In this document: piece by piece, positions 35,174 to 46,186 of the stretch
Numbering within the stretch: position 1 is the stretch's first letter
Layout: each line of letters starts with the position of its first letter
Assembly (NCBI GenBank): GCA_014529385.2
Contig: CM043950.1
Coordinates: forward strand, 75,614,435 to 75,678,434
DNA length: 64,000 nucleotides
Direction of reading: 5' to 3'
Source of the DNA: Adiantum capillus-veneris
Lineage: Eukaryota; Streptophyta; Polypodiopsida; Polypodiales; Pteridaceae
Notes under the pieces: generated by a model
What the model saw: the letters and a program-made list of their open reading frames with translations, nothing else
What the model was told of the DNA's origin: nothing
The model's database searches: none
Made by a program: the position numbers and the translations under genes

Positions 35174-35318
35174 TGTTGAGATGTAGAGAGAAAGAGAGAG
35201 AGAGATCAGACAAGAGACACACCATATACGCTCCCAAAGACTGGTTCATATTGATGACAAGATACAAATATATAGGTGAGACCAAGTAGAGTAGAGTGAG
35301 CCATATATAGCTCCAACA
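35174..35318 (-). repeat. 3' LTR of the short-LTR copia
   Basis: 145 bases, starting TGTTGAGATG and ending TAGCTCCAACA. Confidence 0.95.
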
Positions 35319-35336
35319 CCCCCACTCAAACAAAGG
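35319..35336 (-). other. Polypurine tract and conserved 3' end
   Basis: The complement reads TGAGTGGGGG directly before the LTR. The following ~70 bases (to about 35390) are also found beside the left LTR of the element at 47127. Confidence 0.8.
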
Positions 35337-35565
35337 TCTCTAGCTTTAGATGAAAAAACCCTTGGGGAGTTCAAGGGAAAAACCCAAGCCCCTATACAAT
35401 GTGAAAATATGAACCAGCGATGATGATGTGAAAGTGAATTGTGCATCTATGTACAAATATTCAAGTGACTTAGAGATCACAATGTGCAAATGTGGAGTGT
35501 GCATTGTGCATGGTACCTAAAAGATTACAATGTCATATGTACAAGCTATTACAATAGCAAAGAAG

Positions 35566-38500
35566 CTAATCTAGAAAGAGTGAGGTCGAAGAAACTCCAA
35601 GATCCGAGCGCAAGAGGATGAAACGTGACTCGTTGAGGACTTTGGTCAAAATGTCTGCAATCATCTGGTCACTTGGACAGTGTTCAACCGTAATGGTTCC
35701 TTTGCGTACTTCATACCTGACATAATGATGATGGACAGCAATGTGCTTTGACTTATTTTGTTGAACATAGTCTTTTGCAAGACTAATAGCACTTTGGTTG
35801 TCACACCGCAAGGGTGTGCTAGAAAGAGGAGAGTGACCAATATCAACTAGCATTTGTCGAATCCAAATCAACTCACGAGCTGCAAGTGATGCCGCAACAT
35901 ATTCTGACTCAGTCGTAGAAACTGCAACACAACGCTGTTTCTTGTTGGTCCAAGAAACAAGACAACCATTTATAAAGAAGAAATTTCCACTAGTAGATTG
36001 CATAGATAAATGTGAGCTTGCTCAGTTTGCATCTGTGTAACCCGAAAGAGAAAGAGATTGCATAGAATCCGATGTGAGTTGTCGTCGATAGACTAAACCA
36101 AAATCTGTAGTGCCTTTCAAGTATTTCAACACACGCTTTGTAGCAAACCAATGCTTAAGAGAAGGACATGCAAGATGTTGTCCAAGATAATAAGCAGCAA
36201 ACAGAATATCAGGATGAGTGTTCATGCCAACAAACTGAAGACATCCAATCAAGTTATCATAAGGTTGATTTGTGACAAGTTGACCTCCATTGTCAGAAGT
36301 GTTCTTCGTAGAGCTCGCAAGACAAGGTGTGTTGGCTGAATGTGCAGATTCCATACCAAATTTTTGAATAGTATCTGCAATAAACTTTGACTGTCGAAGG
36401 AATAAAATACCTTTTGTACGGTTCCGTTGGATTTGAATGCCAAGACACGAGTGAATCTCTCCAAGATCCACCATATCAAATGCAGAAGACAATAACTTTT
36501 TCACTTGCTGAAGAAATCCCAAATCATTGGAAACAAGGATGGTATCATCCACATAAAGAGCAAGAATCACAAAACTGCTACCTTGGCGTTTTATGTATAA
36601 GTTGGGGTCTGACGAGCAAGAGATGAATCCTTTAGAGGTGAGAAAAAGATCAAATTTTGTATACCAGGCTCGCGAAGCTTGTTTGAGACCATATAGTGCC
36701 TTATGGAGTTGAGCAACAAGGTCTTCTTTACCTGGAATAACAAACCCTTCTGGTTGTTCCATATAAATTTCCTCTTCCAAGTCACCACTAAAAAAAGCAG
36801 TTCGCACATCCATTTGATGAGCTTCTAAATCAAATTGAACAGCAAATGCCAATAAAACTTGAACACTTGTAATGCGAACAACTGGTGAAAAAGTCTCTTG
36901 ATAATCAACACCAGCTACTTGGGAGTAACCTTTTTCAACTAAACGCGCCTTGAACTTGTCAAAAGATCCATCTTTAGAGATAAGATAATCGTACTCTGCT
37001 TCCATAGCCTCTTGCCATTGATCCTTTTGTGGTGAAGAGATAGCTTCATCATAAGTAATGGGATATTCGGAAGTAGAAAAAGCATTATCAGTAATATCGT
37101 CATCATAAACATGACATGAGCCATGTTCAAAATCAATAGGGAGATCAACAAAAATATCAATATCATCATTGGCAACATTCGGAATGGATGGTTGTGAAGA
37201 GGAAAGTTACTCTATAGGAAGAGTCTTATCTTCTGAAAGAAATGGAAAAGCCTGAAGCAATGATTTAGTATCATCAGAATCATCCATGGACCATGAGCCT
37301 CCCATAAGCTGTTCGTTAAAAGTAGCATCACGATTCACAATTACTTTCTTGGAGGAAGGGTCATAGAATTTGTAGCCTTTGGAAGTGTCATAATATCCAA
37401 TAAAAATAACTTTAAGACCAGAAGCAACAAGCTTTGTTCGTGTTTCTTTGGGAACATGAATATAAGCAATACATCCAAAGGTTCGAAAATGAGATACAGA
37501 AGGAATGTCACCTGTCCATGCTGTGATGGGTATCTTACCAGAGGGCGCAGTAGTAGGAAGATGATTCTGAATAAATATTGCTGTCAAAGTAGCTTCAGCC
37601 CAAAAAACACGAGATAAGCCAGAATGAATCAGCATACATCTTACAGCATTGAGAATAGTGAGATTCTTTCGTTCAGCGACACCGTTCTGTTAAGGCGAAT
37701 ATGGAATAGTGTGTTCATGATGAATTCCACTGTCAGCACAGTAACTCACAAACTCTCGAGAAACATATTCGTCTCCATTGTCACTACGAAGCTTCTTAAG
37801 GCGACGACCAGTTTGAAGTTCCGCAGCCTTGTGGAATTGTTTGAAAATAGATAAGGCTTCAGATTTTTGTCTAAGTAGAAATACAGTCGTATACCTTGAG
37901 AAATCATCAATGAAAGTAATGAAGTAGCGATATTGTGATCTCGAAGAAGGTAGAGGTCCACATATATGAGTATGAACAAGATCCAATATGTCATGAGAAT
38001 GAGTTATATTTGAAAGAGGAAAGGGTTTGCGATTGTGTTTCCCAAGAGCACAAAATTCACAAATTCCCATTTGGGGATGGGCTTTAAGATCCATGCCATG
38101 AACAAGATCACGACGTTGAAGATCAAGGAGTTTTGAGAAATCAGCATGAACAAAACGGTGATGCCATACTTTGCAATCATGATCATGTGGAGCAGTGACA
38201 ATATTTGCTACAACATCGTTGAGAGAGAGTTCAAACAAATTACCATTTCGAGGAGCAGTGGCTATAGTCTGTCCATCTTTCTCAATTCGGCATTTGGTAT
38301 GATCAAATCCAACAAACAGACCAACATCAACAAGTCTAGAAACTGAAAGAAGATTATGTTGAAGATCTGGTACATGTAATACTCCTCACAAAATTCGAGT
38401 GGAAGAAGATAAGGTACCAAGATATAAGTCTCCAATACCCTTTACTTGACAAGTAGTATCATCAGCAAGATAAACAACACGTTGAACTTGCAGTGGATGA

Positions 38501-38820
38501 TAGTTATGGAGCCACTTAGACTGATATGTCATATTTCCTGTAGCACCAGAATCGACAATAAAAAGTGATCCATCGCGTACATGAAGTATTCTGTTTGGAG
38601 CAACTGAACATAGGACGCAGCTTGTTTTTGGTACAATGTTGTTTCGATGTTCAGTAGCATATGCTCTATTCCGATGTGTGTCGAATCGACGCTTATAGCA
38701 CATATGAGTGGGATGATCACATCGTCCACAATATTCACAAGAAGAATAAGAAGAGTCTCTAGATAAACATGGTTGTTTTCATCCAAAACTTGGTCTTCTC
38801 CTCGAGCTCTTCGATTTGAG
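35566..38820 (-). pseudogene. Copia pol: zinc knuckle, protease, integrase, RT, RNase H
   Basis: One minus-strand frame spans the whole region, broken only by stop codons (about 38778 TGA, 38386 TGA, 37690 TAA, 37207 TAA, 36019 TGA), with no frameshift. In order it carries a zinc knuckle (CEYCGRCDHPTHMC), protease (FIVDSGATGNMT), integrase (WHHRFVHA, CEFCALGK; catalytic first aspartate replaced in LVHTHICGP; FIDDFS, LRSDNGDEY; QNGVAERKN directly after a stop), RT (KARLVEKGYSQ, LYVDDTILVSND) and RNase H (STTESEYVAASLAA, CDNQSAISLAKD). RT lacks about 40 residues ahead of KDGSFDKFKARLV. The stops are explicable as C-to-T changes on either strand (CGA, CAA and TGG codons). Confidence 0.93.
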
Positions 38821-39234
38821 TTCTAGGTTTGCGTCAATCAGAGTTCGCAGCAGAAAGTTATGCTGTTTTTACTGCAATTAATCTTGACGCAGCTTTCTTC
38901 TTCCTACTTCTTCGTGAAGCGTCCGCGATCGTTTTTCTTATTTTGGCGTTAACGTTTTCGAGAAGATTTAGCTTTTTGCTATTCGTATTGTGGTCGTCAA
39001 TCTTGCGTCTCACGCCACTCTATTTTGAGGACTCTTTTATTATTAACGTCTCCTTTACCCTGCCTTTTTTGGGTGACGTCTCTCACATCTTTCGACGTTC
39101 CTTGAGCATCCTTCTTACGTTTATCGTTGACAGAACGCAGTCCTCATATCTCTCTCATTCTCAATTGCGGCCTTCACCATATATGGTGTACAAATTCTGC
39201 GATCTTATCTTATACATCTTCTCGCAACAAGATA

Positions 39235-40156
39235 TGGCTATGAATATTCTCGTCAACGGCTTTCCTTCTGGCCAGCGTTCTGTTCCTCCTTTCCAAGGTC
39301 AAGGTTTTCCAGGCTGGAAAGCAAAGATGTTGTTAATTCTTGAAGGCGAGGAACTCTCCGATGTTGTTCTTGTAAATCGTGTTTGTCCGCCTCAGCCTGT
39401 TGATACGGATAATGATAACGTGCTTATCACTAAAGGACCTATATTTGAAGATTGGAATGTTGATTGGCAACGATGTGATAAAGCAGCTCGTCGGTATATT
39501 CTTTCTGCTCTTACTGATTCCCTTTTGCTTGATATGTAAGAACTGCCTACTTCCCACGACGTATGGAAGTACCTTATTGCAAACTTTCAGAAGAAATCTG
39601 TCACAGAAATACTTTATTTGAGAGGGTTTCTTAACAAGTTACAATATCAAGTTGGTACTGCCATGACGGGACATGCGAATCTTTCAAATCTATTATTAAA
39701 CAACTTGCTGTTGCCGGTGATCCTGTTCCACAAAAGCAACTGATTGCACTTCTCTTTGATACGGTGAAGGACTCTTCTTATGATAACATTGTTACTATTC
39801 TCTCTAATAAAGATGGTCTTGATTTCGACCAAGCCTGCATGTCTTTAATTGAATACTCTCAACGTCAAGAACGTCGTAATGCTAGTCATGATACAGCTAT
39901 GATTTCACAAGAGGAGATTGAATCACAACAGATGAAACGGGCTTTTTATGCTTGAAGGCGTCCATTTCAACGAGGAAACCGCAGAGGTGGCCGTCGCAGT
40001 AATATTTTCTCTCGTCTCAAATTTCCTAATAAGCAATGTTCTTACTGCAACAGAAATGGCCATACTGAAGATGATTGTTGGGCATGTCAATATGATGAAG
40101 AACACAATATTACCACAAAACAACCACAGTTAACAAGAATCAATGCTCAAAAATAA
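39235..40156 (+). pseudogene. Copia gag on the strand opposite to pol
   Basis: The plus strand encodes a copia-type gag from MAMNILVNGFPSG. It has the UBN2-like middle (LYLRGFLNKLQYQV, AGDPVPQKQLIALLFDTV after a frame change, LDFDQACMSLIEYSQRQ), a basic RRPFQRGNRRGGRR segment and its own zinc knuckle CSYCNRNGHTEDDCW. There are stops at 39537 and 39953 and a frameshift near 39680. Upstream (38830-39234) is open but unlike gag. An internal inversion of the 5' leader and gag would explain this; capture of a foreign gag is the alternative. As arranged, the genomic RNA made from the LTR would carry gag antisense. Confidence 0.88.
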
Positions 40157-40242
40157 AATTTGTAGCAATTTTTGAATCTTACATGCAGATCGCATACCAT
40201 ACTGTTTTGTCACCATGAATTGAATCGGCGCGTGATCGTTAC

Positions 40243-40255
40243 TGCTCTGATACCA
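40243..40255 (-). other. Primer binding site (tRNA-Met)
   Basis: The complement reads TGGTATCAGAGCA and touches the 5' LTR of the short-LTR copia. It proves the element's orientation (minus). Confidence 0.93.
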
Positions 40256-40398
40256 TGTTGAGATGCAGAGAGAAAGAGAGAGAGACAAGACAAGAGACAC
40301 ACCATATACGCTCCCAAAGACTAATTCATATTGAGGACAAGATACAAATATATAGGTGAGACCAAGTTGAGTAGAGTGAGCCATATATAGCTCCAACA
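40256..40398 (-). repeat. 5' LTR of the short-LTR copia
   Basis: 143 bases, starting TGTTGAGATG and ending TAGCTCCAACA, followed by the CTGGG target copy. On the minus strand it has a CTATATATTTG TATA-like box. Confidence 0.95.
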
Positions 40399-40918
40399 CT
40401 GGGGCCCCATTAGACGGGGTCCCCATAAGTTGGTAGGACTTCTTCTTCTGTTACTTCTTCTTCTTAGGGTTTAAGCCCCTCGACCGACATCTGCAAGTTG
40501 GCTCCCTTCTTCATCAGCATTTTGTGACATTCTCCCCTCCTTGAAAGAGAGTAATCATCCACGATTACAGCATATCTGCAAAACAACTCAAGTTAGCTCA
40601 AAAATGTATGAGGGTCATTCCAAGGGACAATCAGTTTTCTCTTTTTGTTAAGGAGTTAGCTTCTCCTTTCGGTTATTTTGATCAAGAACTTGGCTTCTCC
40701 TTTCGTCCAGATTGGAACTCCTGATATTCCAGTGTAGTAAAATTAGCCATCACACCCAAACCGGATTGATCTTCCACGGGTGTCTTGATGCACTAAAATT
40801 ACATACCCAGGAAATCTCATCCAATTAGGAATGTTCAATGGAAGGCACATCACAATGAAACACAAATGCTCACATATGCATGCTACAAGACATAGAAACA
40901 TAAAGCCGCCGATGAACA

Positions 40919-41385
40919 CTCTCCCCGCAAATTACCATCCAGGTTCGAACCATGAGCTGTTCAATGACTCCCTCATCACTCCTCCCGTAAATAACCTAAA
41001 AAGTTATAGGCCATGAGATATAGAGGCCTTTTAGAACCAAACCCCCCCAGACCGCAGCCTACGTCATTTGGAGGTGTTGAGAGTAACCACTACTTAGACT
41101 TCTTAATACTCCCCCGGTAAATAACCATGCAGGTCCGGGCAATGAGTAACAACAACAATACTCCCCCCGTAAATAACCACAAGGGTCCGGGCCATGAGTG
41201 AAAACAACACTTTTCAATCATTCAATACTCCCCCCCGCAAATAACCACAAGGGTCCGGGCCATGAGTAAAAACATCACTTTTCAATCATTCAATACTCCC
41301 CCCGCAAACAACCACAAGGGTCCGCACCATGAGTATGAACAATTATTCTCAAACATCATTTCACAATGCTCCACCCGGGAGTAAA
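40919..41385. repeat. Minisatellite inside the non-autonomous LTR element
   Basis: Six imperfect units of about 50-68 bases share TACTCCCCCCG(T/C)AAATAACC and GGGTCCGGGCCATGAG. The last four, from 41104, are the most alike. Confidence 0.85.
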
Positions 41386-41747
41386 ATCACCAATCATTGA
41401 AACCAATATTTAAACCAGAGTGAAGAAATTCAAATTTGCACCAATACAAGTTCAAAATAGATACCATCCATTTCAAACAAATTCCAAACAGGATCACCAA
41501 ACAAGTTCTGAAACATATTTCAAACTTAAAAAGCAATCTTGGCATCAATCGAGCTCAAAAATTTGATTGAATTTCCATTCTAAAACCTACACCAAAAAAA
41601 TAGGGTTAGCTTCATTCCATAGGGTTTGTAGCCGAGCACAACATGGTCCATCAGCTGTTGGACAAACACTGTTTCTTTGGAGGTGATGGTAGTCCCAAGA
41701 TATCAATTGCACTGGACCTCCAAGGTCATCTACTTGTGAAGAGACAT

Positions 41748-41942
41748 TTATTGGGGGATGTCAAGAAATTTCAAGTTATAATCTTCTAGGGTTTCCATGG
41801 CAAGCATTTCAAGATACACCACTCTGTCAGAAGTTGCACTCCAAAGGAAGATATCAAAAACCATATAACTTCGGGTAAAAATTTTATTGAAAGCTTGCCA
41901 AGTCCTTGGAGTGTGCTTCTTGGTAGTTATAGACATCAACAT
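41748..41942 (-). pseudogene. Gag-like trace in the non-autonomous LTR element
   Basis: A 64-codon minus-strand frame reads TWQAFNKIFTRSY, then YLEMLAMETLEDYNLKFLDI. The spacing of W-x2-F, Y and a later FL-x-L resembles the end of a gypsy gag core. No zinc knuckle or polymerase follows. The remaining interior (40543-40918 and 41943-42211) shows nothing recognisable. Confidence 0.4.
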
Positions 41943-42211
41943 CTACATGGCACTACTTTTGAAAAAAATAGTGACTCGAAACAAATCTTGGATCCTTCTC
42001 TTGCAAGTGATCTTTATGGCTTATGCCATGTAAGACATGAGCGGTGAAGACGGGAACGTGCCCGATGCGTGATGAAGTAAGGGTGTGGGAGTGGCTAATA
42101 AGTCCAGGGTCGGAGCATGAACCAAAAATTTCCAATGAGCTTTGGAAGTGCGATCTTGTTGTGTCACACTCTTTGGTGGGACCAGTATGCTTTCAGAAAA
42201 GCACACGATGA

Positions 42212-42224
42212 TGCTCTGATACCA
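42212..42224 (-). other. Primer binding site of the non-autonomous LTR element
   Basis: The complement of TGCTCTGATACCA is one base from the right LTR and matches initiator tRNA-Met. Confidence 0.88.
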
Positions 42225-42225
42225 C

Positions 42226-42907
42226 TCTCACAAGACGAGCACCACATGCCAATAGAAAAGAGCAGACTGAACAGAATTTTAGCACTTTAATAACAATTGA
42301 ACTGAGAGAGAGAGACGACACACGACACGGAGTGCATGGTCGAATTCCACCCCAGAGAGTATTGGCCCCAACCTTGGTGCCCCTTTCGATATTTCTTTAT
42401 AATGCATCAACATAGTACAAGCCAGTACAACTCGGTCTGCACCTTCGTCCAGAAGCATGCCAAAGAATGATCCCTAACCTCGTATTTAAAGGCCCTAGGC
42501 CCCAAAATTAGTTTTACCTAAAAAGCCTTCAAACTTAAAAGCTTTTGGTCCAAAAAGCAATGTCAAAAAGCTGCTAGCGTAGATCACAGAATTCCCTACT
42601 ACTGGTCAGTGCAAAACGCGTAAATCCGTACATTTTTCCATGTCATCATGTCAATGCAATTTTTGGGTTTTTTTGTACAACTACCATGTCATCAGCTCTG
42701 CTACGCAAGACTTTCAGTGTGTGTGTGTGGATCCTGCTTTATTTTAATCCTTTATGTCACTTAGGGACACATCGGATGGGGTCCCCATAAGTTGGTAGGA
42801 CTTCTTCTTCTTTTGTTACTTGCTCTTGTTAGGATTTAGGCCCCTTGATCGACATCTGCAAGTTGGCTCCCTTCTTTAGGGCTTTGACACGTCAGCAATT
42901 TGTGACA
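42226..42907 (-). repeat. 5' LTR of the non-autonomous element
   Basis: 682 bases. The first bases read TCTCACAAG where the sister LTR has TGTCATAAG, so the terminal TG is mutated. It ends TTTGTGACA followed by CATAT. Confidence 0.9.
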
Positions 42908-43594
42908 CATATCCTAAATCTTCCGTTCTTCTTGGACACAATAAATACTGGAGAGACCCATTCAGACTCTTCCACTCGAAAGCTGAAATCTGCTTCCAAA
43001 ATCTTTGTCACCTCTTTATGAAGTGCCCTCTCATGAATGACCCCCAACCTCCTAAGCTTTTGAACCATTGGCTTGGCACATTCTGACTCTTCCACTCGAA
43101 AGATGAAATCTGCTTCCAAAAGCTTTGTCACCTCTTCACGAAGTGCCCTCTCATGAATGACCCCCAACCTCCTAAGCTTTTGAACCGTTGACTTGGCACA
43201 TTCTTTTAGCTTGATTCTATGCTTGACCCCTTTAGCTCCTTGCAACTCTGTATATTCAGTGGAAAATATCTTTGGAAACTTCGTAAATATGTCTTCATAC
43301 TCCTTCCTTTCTTTCTCTGTCAAGTCCTCTCCTAACATGCTCCTTACGTTCACTTTGGCATGCTCTACAATTTTTTTTTGTACTATGCTTCTCCTCGTTG
43401 ACCTCCACATCATGCATGGATGCTTCGTTTTCAACAGTTATCCCAAATAGATCAGGACATAATTGAATCAAGCCCTCCTCTACACTTTCTTTTGATGATG
43501 TAGACGAAGCATCACTATCATACGACATAGTTTCTATTGAATCCATATCTTGCATCTCCAATAGGGGCTGTGTATGACTCTTGTGTGTCTTCAT
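42908..43594 (-). pseudogene. Gypsy protease-RT linker and RT start with internal duplication (Tat-like element)
   Basis: The minus strand reads an acidic linker (SYDSDASSTSSKESVEEG), then the approach to RT (YEDIFTKFPKIFSTEYTEL, GVKHRIKL). The RT opening follows, with LRRLGVIHERALREEVTKL present twice. It ends SEWVSPVFIVSKKNGRFRIC at the target copy of the LTR element. The reading continues in the segment at 34678-34553. A frame change lies between the linker frame and the RT frame near 43434. Confidence 0.85.
42961..43200. repeat. 120-bp tandem duplication inside RT
   Basis: Two head-to-tail copies (42961-43080 and 43081-43200) differ at seven positions by my count. The duplication is 40 codons long, so it stays in frame. 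Confidence 0.95.
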
Positions 43595-43657
43595 GTTGTA
43601 GACAATAGTCCTTCCTTTCTCTTGGTCAGAGATGGCGATCCAAACCGTGCCCCAATC

Positions 43658-44217
43658 CTACTTAGCACCAAGGGTTATAAGCCATGGCCTCCTTAAAATG
43701 ATCGGATAAGCATTCTCGCCAGCTTGCATCACGTAGCAATCAACCAAGAACTCAATCCCCAAGATTTTTATCTTAACATCTTCAAGTATCCGAACCTTGT
43801 TTTTTTGTGGTTGTCCATCTTCATACGTATTGAAGCATTCACTGGCATCTTGACACATGCCTCCTTAATGATAGCCTGGGTCATGACACACACATAGGCA
43901 CCACCACCCACATATGATTGCACTTATGTCTTCTTTCCTAACATAGATTTAACTATTGGCACCATATCCACCAGGTGACCAACCCTCAAGGATAACACCA
44001 TGCTTTGCTGCTTTTCCTTTTTGGAAGGAAGCTGCATACTCACAAATTTAGTCCATTGCCTCCTCAACCTAACGTTTAAGGCCACCAACCGACCAAAAGA
44101 TATATTGGCCTTTTGATTTTGTATGTTGTCAACAATATCATAGTCTGACACCTTGGCCAAGAAGGTAATCCTTCGGACCTATTTTCCTTCATCGTCACCT
44201 CTTGCTGCTCTCGGGTT
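43658..44217 (-). pseudogene. Gypsy gag end and aspartic protease relic (Tat-like element)
   Basis: Frames 44160-43924 and 43858-43658 carry YDIVDNIQNQKANISFGRL, ALNVRLRRQW, GHLVDMVPIV and, after a break, the protease end (IEFLVDCYVMQAGENAYPII, RRPWL). The ILGRPWL-type ending is typical of plant gypsy proteases. The active-site DxG segment falls in the broken stretch between the frames. The same protein family occurs at 54247-54660. Confidence 0.75.
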
Positions 44218-45683
44218 GATCTTCTACTTTAGCCTTCCATTTCCTTACATGATATATAGCCTGTACATATATTGCACCTCCCCCCAAAAAATAAAAAAAT
44301 AAAAAAAATCCGAGCCATTGGAGGCATGGCTACAATTGTTGCATTGGAGTATTGGAGCTTAGAAATTATTTTTCCATGGTTAAGTTCTTGCACGTATAGC
44401 CACTCCGTCCCTTGCACCATATTCTTTAAGCTTTGTGGTTGCTTTGAGATTTACTGCTACTTTGTACAATGTCCATGGATTGCATGGTTAGTTTTTCCAT
44501 TAATTAAAGTACTATAAGTAGCCAAGGATATGTAATTTTTGTTAAAGTGGAACGTAATTTAGGGATATTAGAGTTTAGAGTTTAAAAAACTTTCACCAAT
44601 GGTGACATTAGAGGATACTTGGAGGTAAAGAGAGTTGTCATGAACAACAGACTAACACCAAGTGACAATCCACTTTCTTTGTCTCTTGAAGTACCAAGAG
44701 ACCATAACAATACAACCCTAGATCAATATGAAGGTAAGAACCAAAACTCCAACACAACCAAGAAATGCCTAAATTCACTAGTGAACTTCTTCTCCTTGGG
44801 AAGTAAGAGCCATTCACTCAAACACAACTAGTAAATCCTAAAGTAAGCTACCATCTATGCTCACTTAGAAGTAAGAGTGTTTATACATGTGACAAAATAA
44901 AGTATGATAAAAGCTCACAATAAGACTAACCATCAATGCAAGTCAATTGTCCATCGCTTCTATGTGCAAGGAGCTTTGTCCATGTGTACGCGAGATCGAG
45001 AGAAAGGTGCATGCACCTACCATGCAAGACATGCATGGCCTTTCATCCTCATGTGAGTGCTCTCATGCCAATGAGAGACTAGGGGTTTCAACGACAAGGC
45101 GCTCCTTCCATTTAACCCCCTACTTATAGGGTAGCTAGTGGCCATGGTGCCATCTGCTAGAAGACTACATCTTCCCTCAAAATAATGCGTCTAAAATTTA
45201 TGGAAAGTTCCAAAATATATCTAAAATATAGAAAATTCATGGAACACCCCTTGTGTTCATATTTAGAAAATGCTTGTAAAAGAATTCTCCAAATTCCTTT
45301 TATATTTATCGAGATTCCCAAAATATAACTTGTTAATTCTGCAAATATCATGAAGATCATTATAGTTGGCAATATATAGTAGAAAAATCAGGTCTACCTC
45401 AATAGAGGATAATAGACTGAGGAAGTTCTTATGGCACCATGAGTCCATTGATTAATTGATTAACTATTTGCATAGAAAAATGCTACTATTTTATGAGCTC
45501 ATTGGTAGAATTTTTTTTTCTAAGGCACTTCAAAATAAAGTTTAATTAAAAAATAATAAAGTATGAGGAAATGTGAGCAATAGATCAAAGATACAATTTT
45601 AAAAATACATAGTATTTTGGAAATTTTTGGATTCCTGTTTGAATGCAGCTAGGTATGCCATGCACTTCTTCTTGTGTTCCTTG

Positions 45684-45685
<2 letters not shown>
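44218..45685. other. No gene recognised
   Basis: AT-rich sequence with short frames lacking domains. It could contain the 5' end of the Tat-like gypsy, but I see no match to its 3' LTR. Confidence 0.45.
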
Positions 45686-45767
<82 letters not shown>

Positions 45768-45787
45768 GTGTGTGTGTGTGTGTGTGT
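45686..45787. repeat. Compound microsatellite (CT)40(TG)n
   Basis: An 80-base CT run leads into about 10 TG units. Confidence 0.95.
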
Positions 45788-45951
45788 CCATATCTACAAT
45801 TTTGGCTTGATGTTAATATACAGCTTATCTAGGAACATTGGCCATAACACATATTGCAAGGACGTGAAGGTCCAAATAGTTGAGGTTGTATCGGCTTTTT
45901 GTGATGTACTTGGGACCCAAAAACAATAGAGAGCTATTATGCATGATGATG

Positions 45952-45956
<5 letters not shown>

Positions 45957-46037
<81 letters not shown>
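45957..46037. repeat. (GA)40 microsatellite
   Basis: An 81-base AG run, complementary to the CT run 191 bases to its left and almost the same length. Confidence 0.95.
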
Positions 46038-46040
<3 letters not shown>

Positions 46041-46186
46041 CATGCTTGTACACAAATTTAAATGTGGGCATTATGCATTGCTGGAGGGACTAGGGGAGGG
46101 CAAAGATGTGGACTATGTCTGCACACCAATGTAAACAGGGGATATACTACAATCCTTTGTTTTTTACTTCCATGCCTTGCACAAAT

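Larger units (their letters stand above)
35174..40398 (-). mobile_element. Short-LTR Ty1/copia element, minus strand, with inverted gag
   Basis: The 5225-bp element has LTRs of 145 and 143 bp and perfect CTGGG target duplications (35169-35173 and 40399-40403). The minus strand carries protease-integrase-RT-RNase H in copia order, a tRNA-Met primer site next to the right LTR and a purine tract next to the left LTR. Between the primer site and pol, gag lies on the plus strand, opposite to everything else. The LTR termini and the sequence inside the 3' end match the non-coding element at 47127-50139. Confidence 0.95.
34679..40529 (-). repeat. 3' LTR of the non-autonomous element, split by a copia
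   Basis: The two arms (34679-35173 and 40404-40529) together give about 621 bases and align with the right LTR (42226-42907). The LTR starts TGTCATAAGAC and ends TTTGTGACA. Confidence 0.88.
34679..42907 (-). mobile_element. Non-autonomous LTR retrotransposon (minus strand) with a nested copia
   Basis: The LTRs are 34679-40529 (interrupted) and 42226-42907. They are flanked by perfect CATAT target duplications (34674-34678 and 42908-42912). A tRNA-Met-type primer site (complement TGCTCTGATACCA) abuts the right LTR and a purine tract (complement of 40530-40542, GGAGGGGAGAA) abuts the left one, so it runs on the minus strand. The ~1.7 kb interior has only a gag-like trace and a minisatellite and no polymerase, so the element needed proteins supplied by others. 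Confidence 0.9.
25374..44217 (-). mobile_element. Decayed Tat-like Ty3/gypsy element hosting four nested insertions
   Basis: Segments on the minus strand follow the gypsy order from right to left: gag end/protease (44160-43658), RT start (43434-42908), RT middle (34678-34553), RT end (28716-28356), tail and archaeal-type RNase H (27013-25956), and integrase (25870-25400). The pieces are separated by insertions at 34679-42907, 28722-34552 and 27014-28351, each removable at its target duplication to rejoin the reading. The second RNase H of archaeal type (GDVLLVMNQ, CEQNKEADELA) marks the Tat/Ogre/Retand branch. The element is old: frames are broken throughout and the 5' LTR is not seen. Confidence 0.8.

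Noticed and set aside
38829-39234. Open plus-strand frame upstream of the antisense gag as a separate gene
   Set aside because: It is hydrophobic, has no family resemblance and leads straight into gag. It is more likely the inverted leader.
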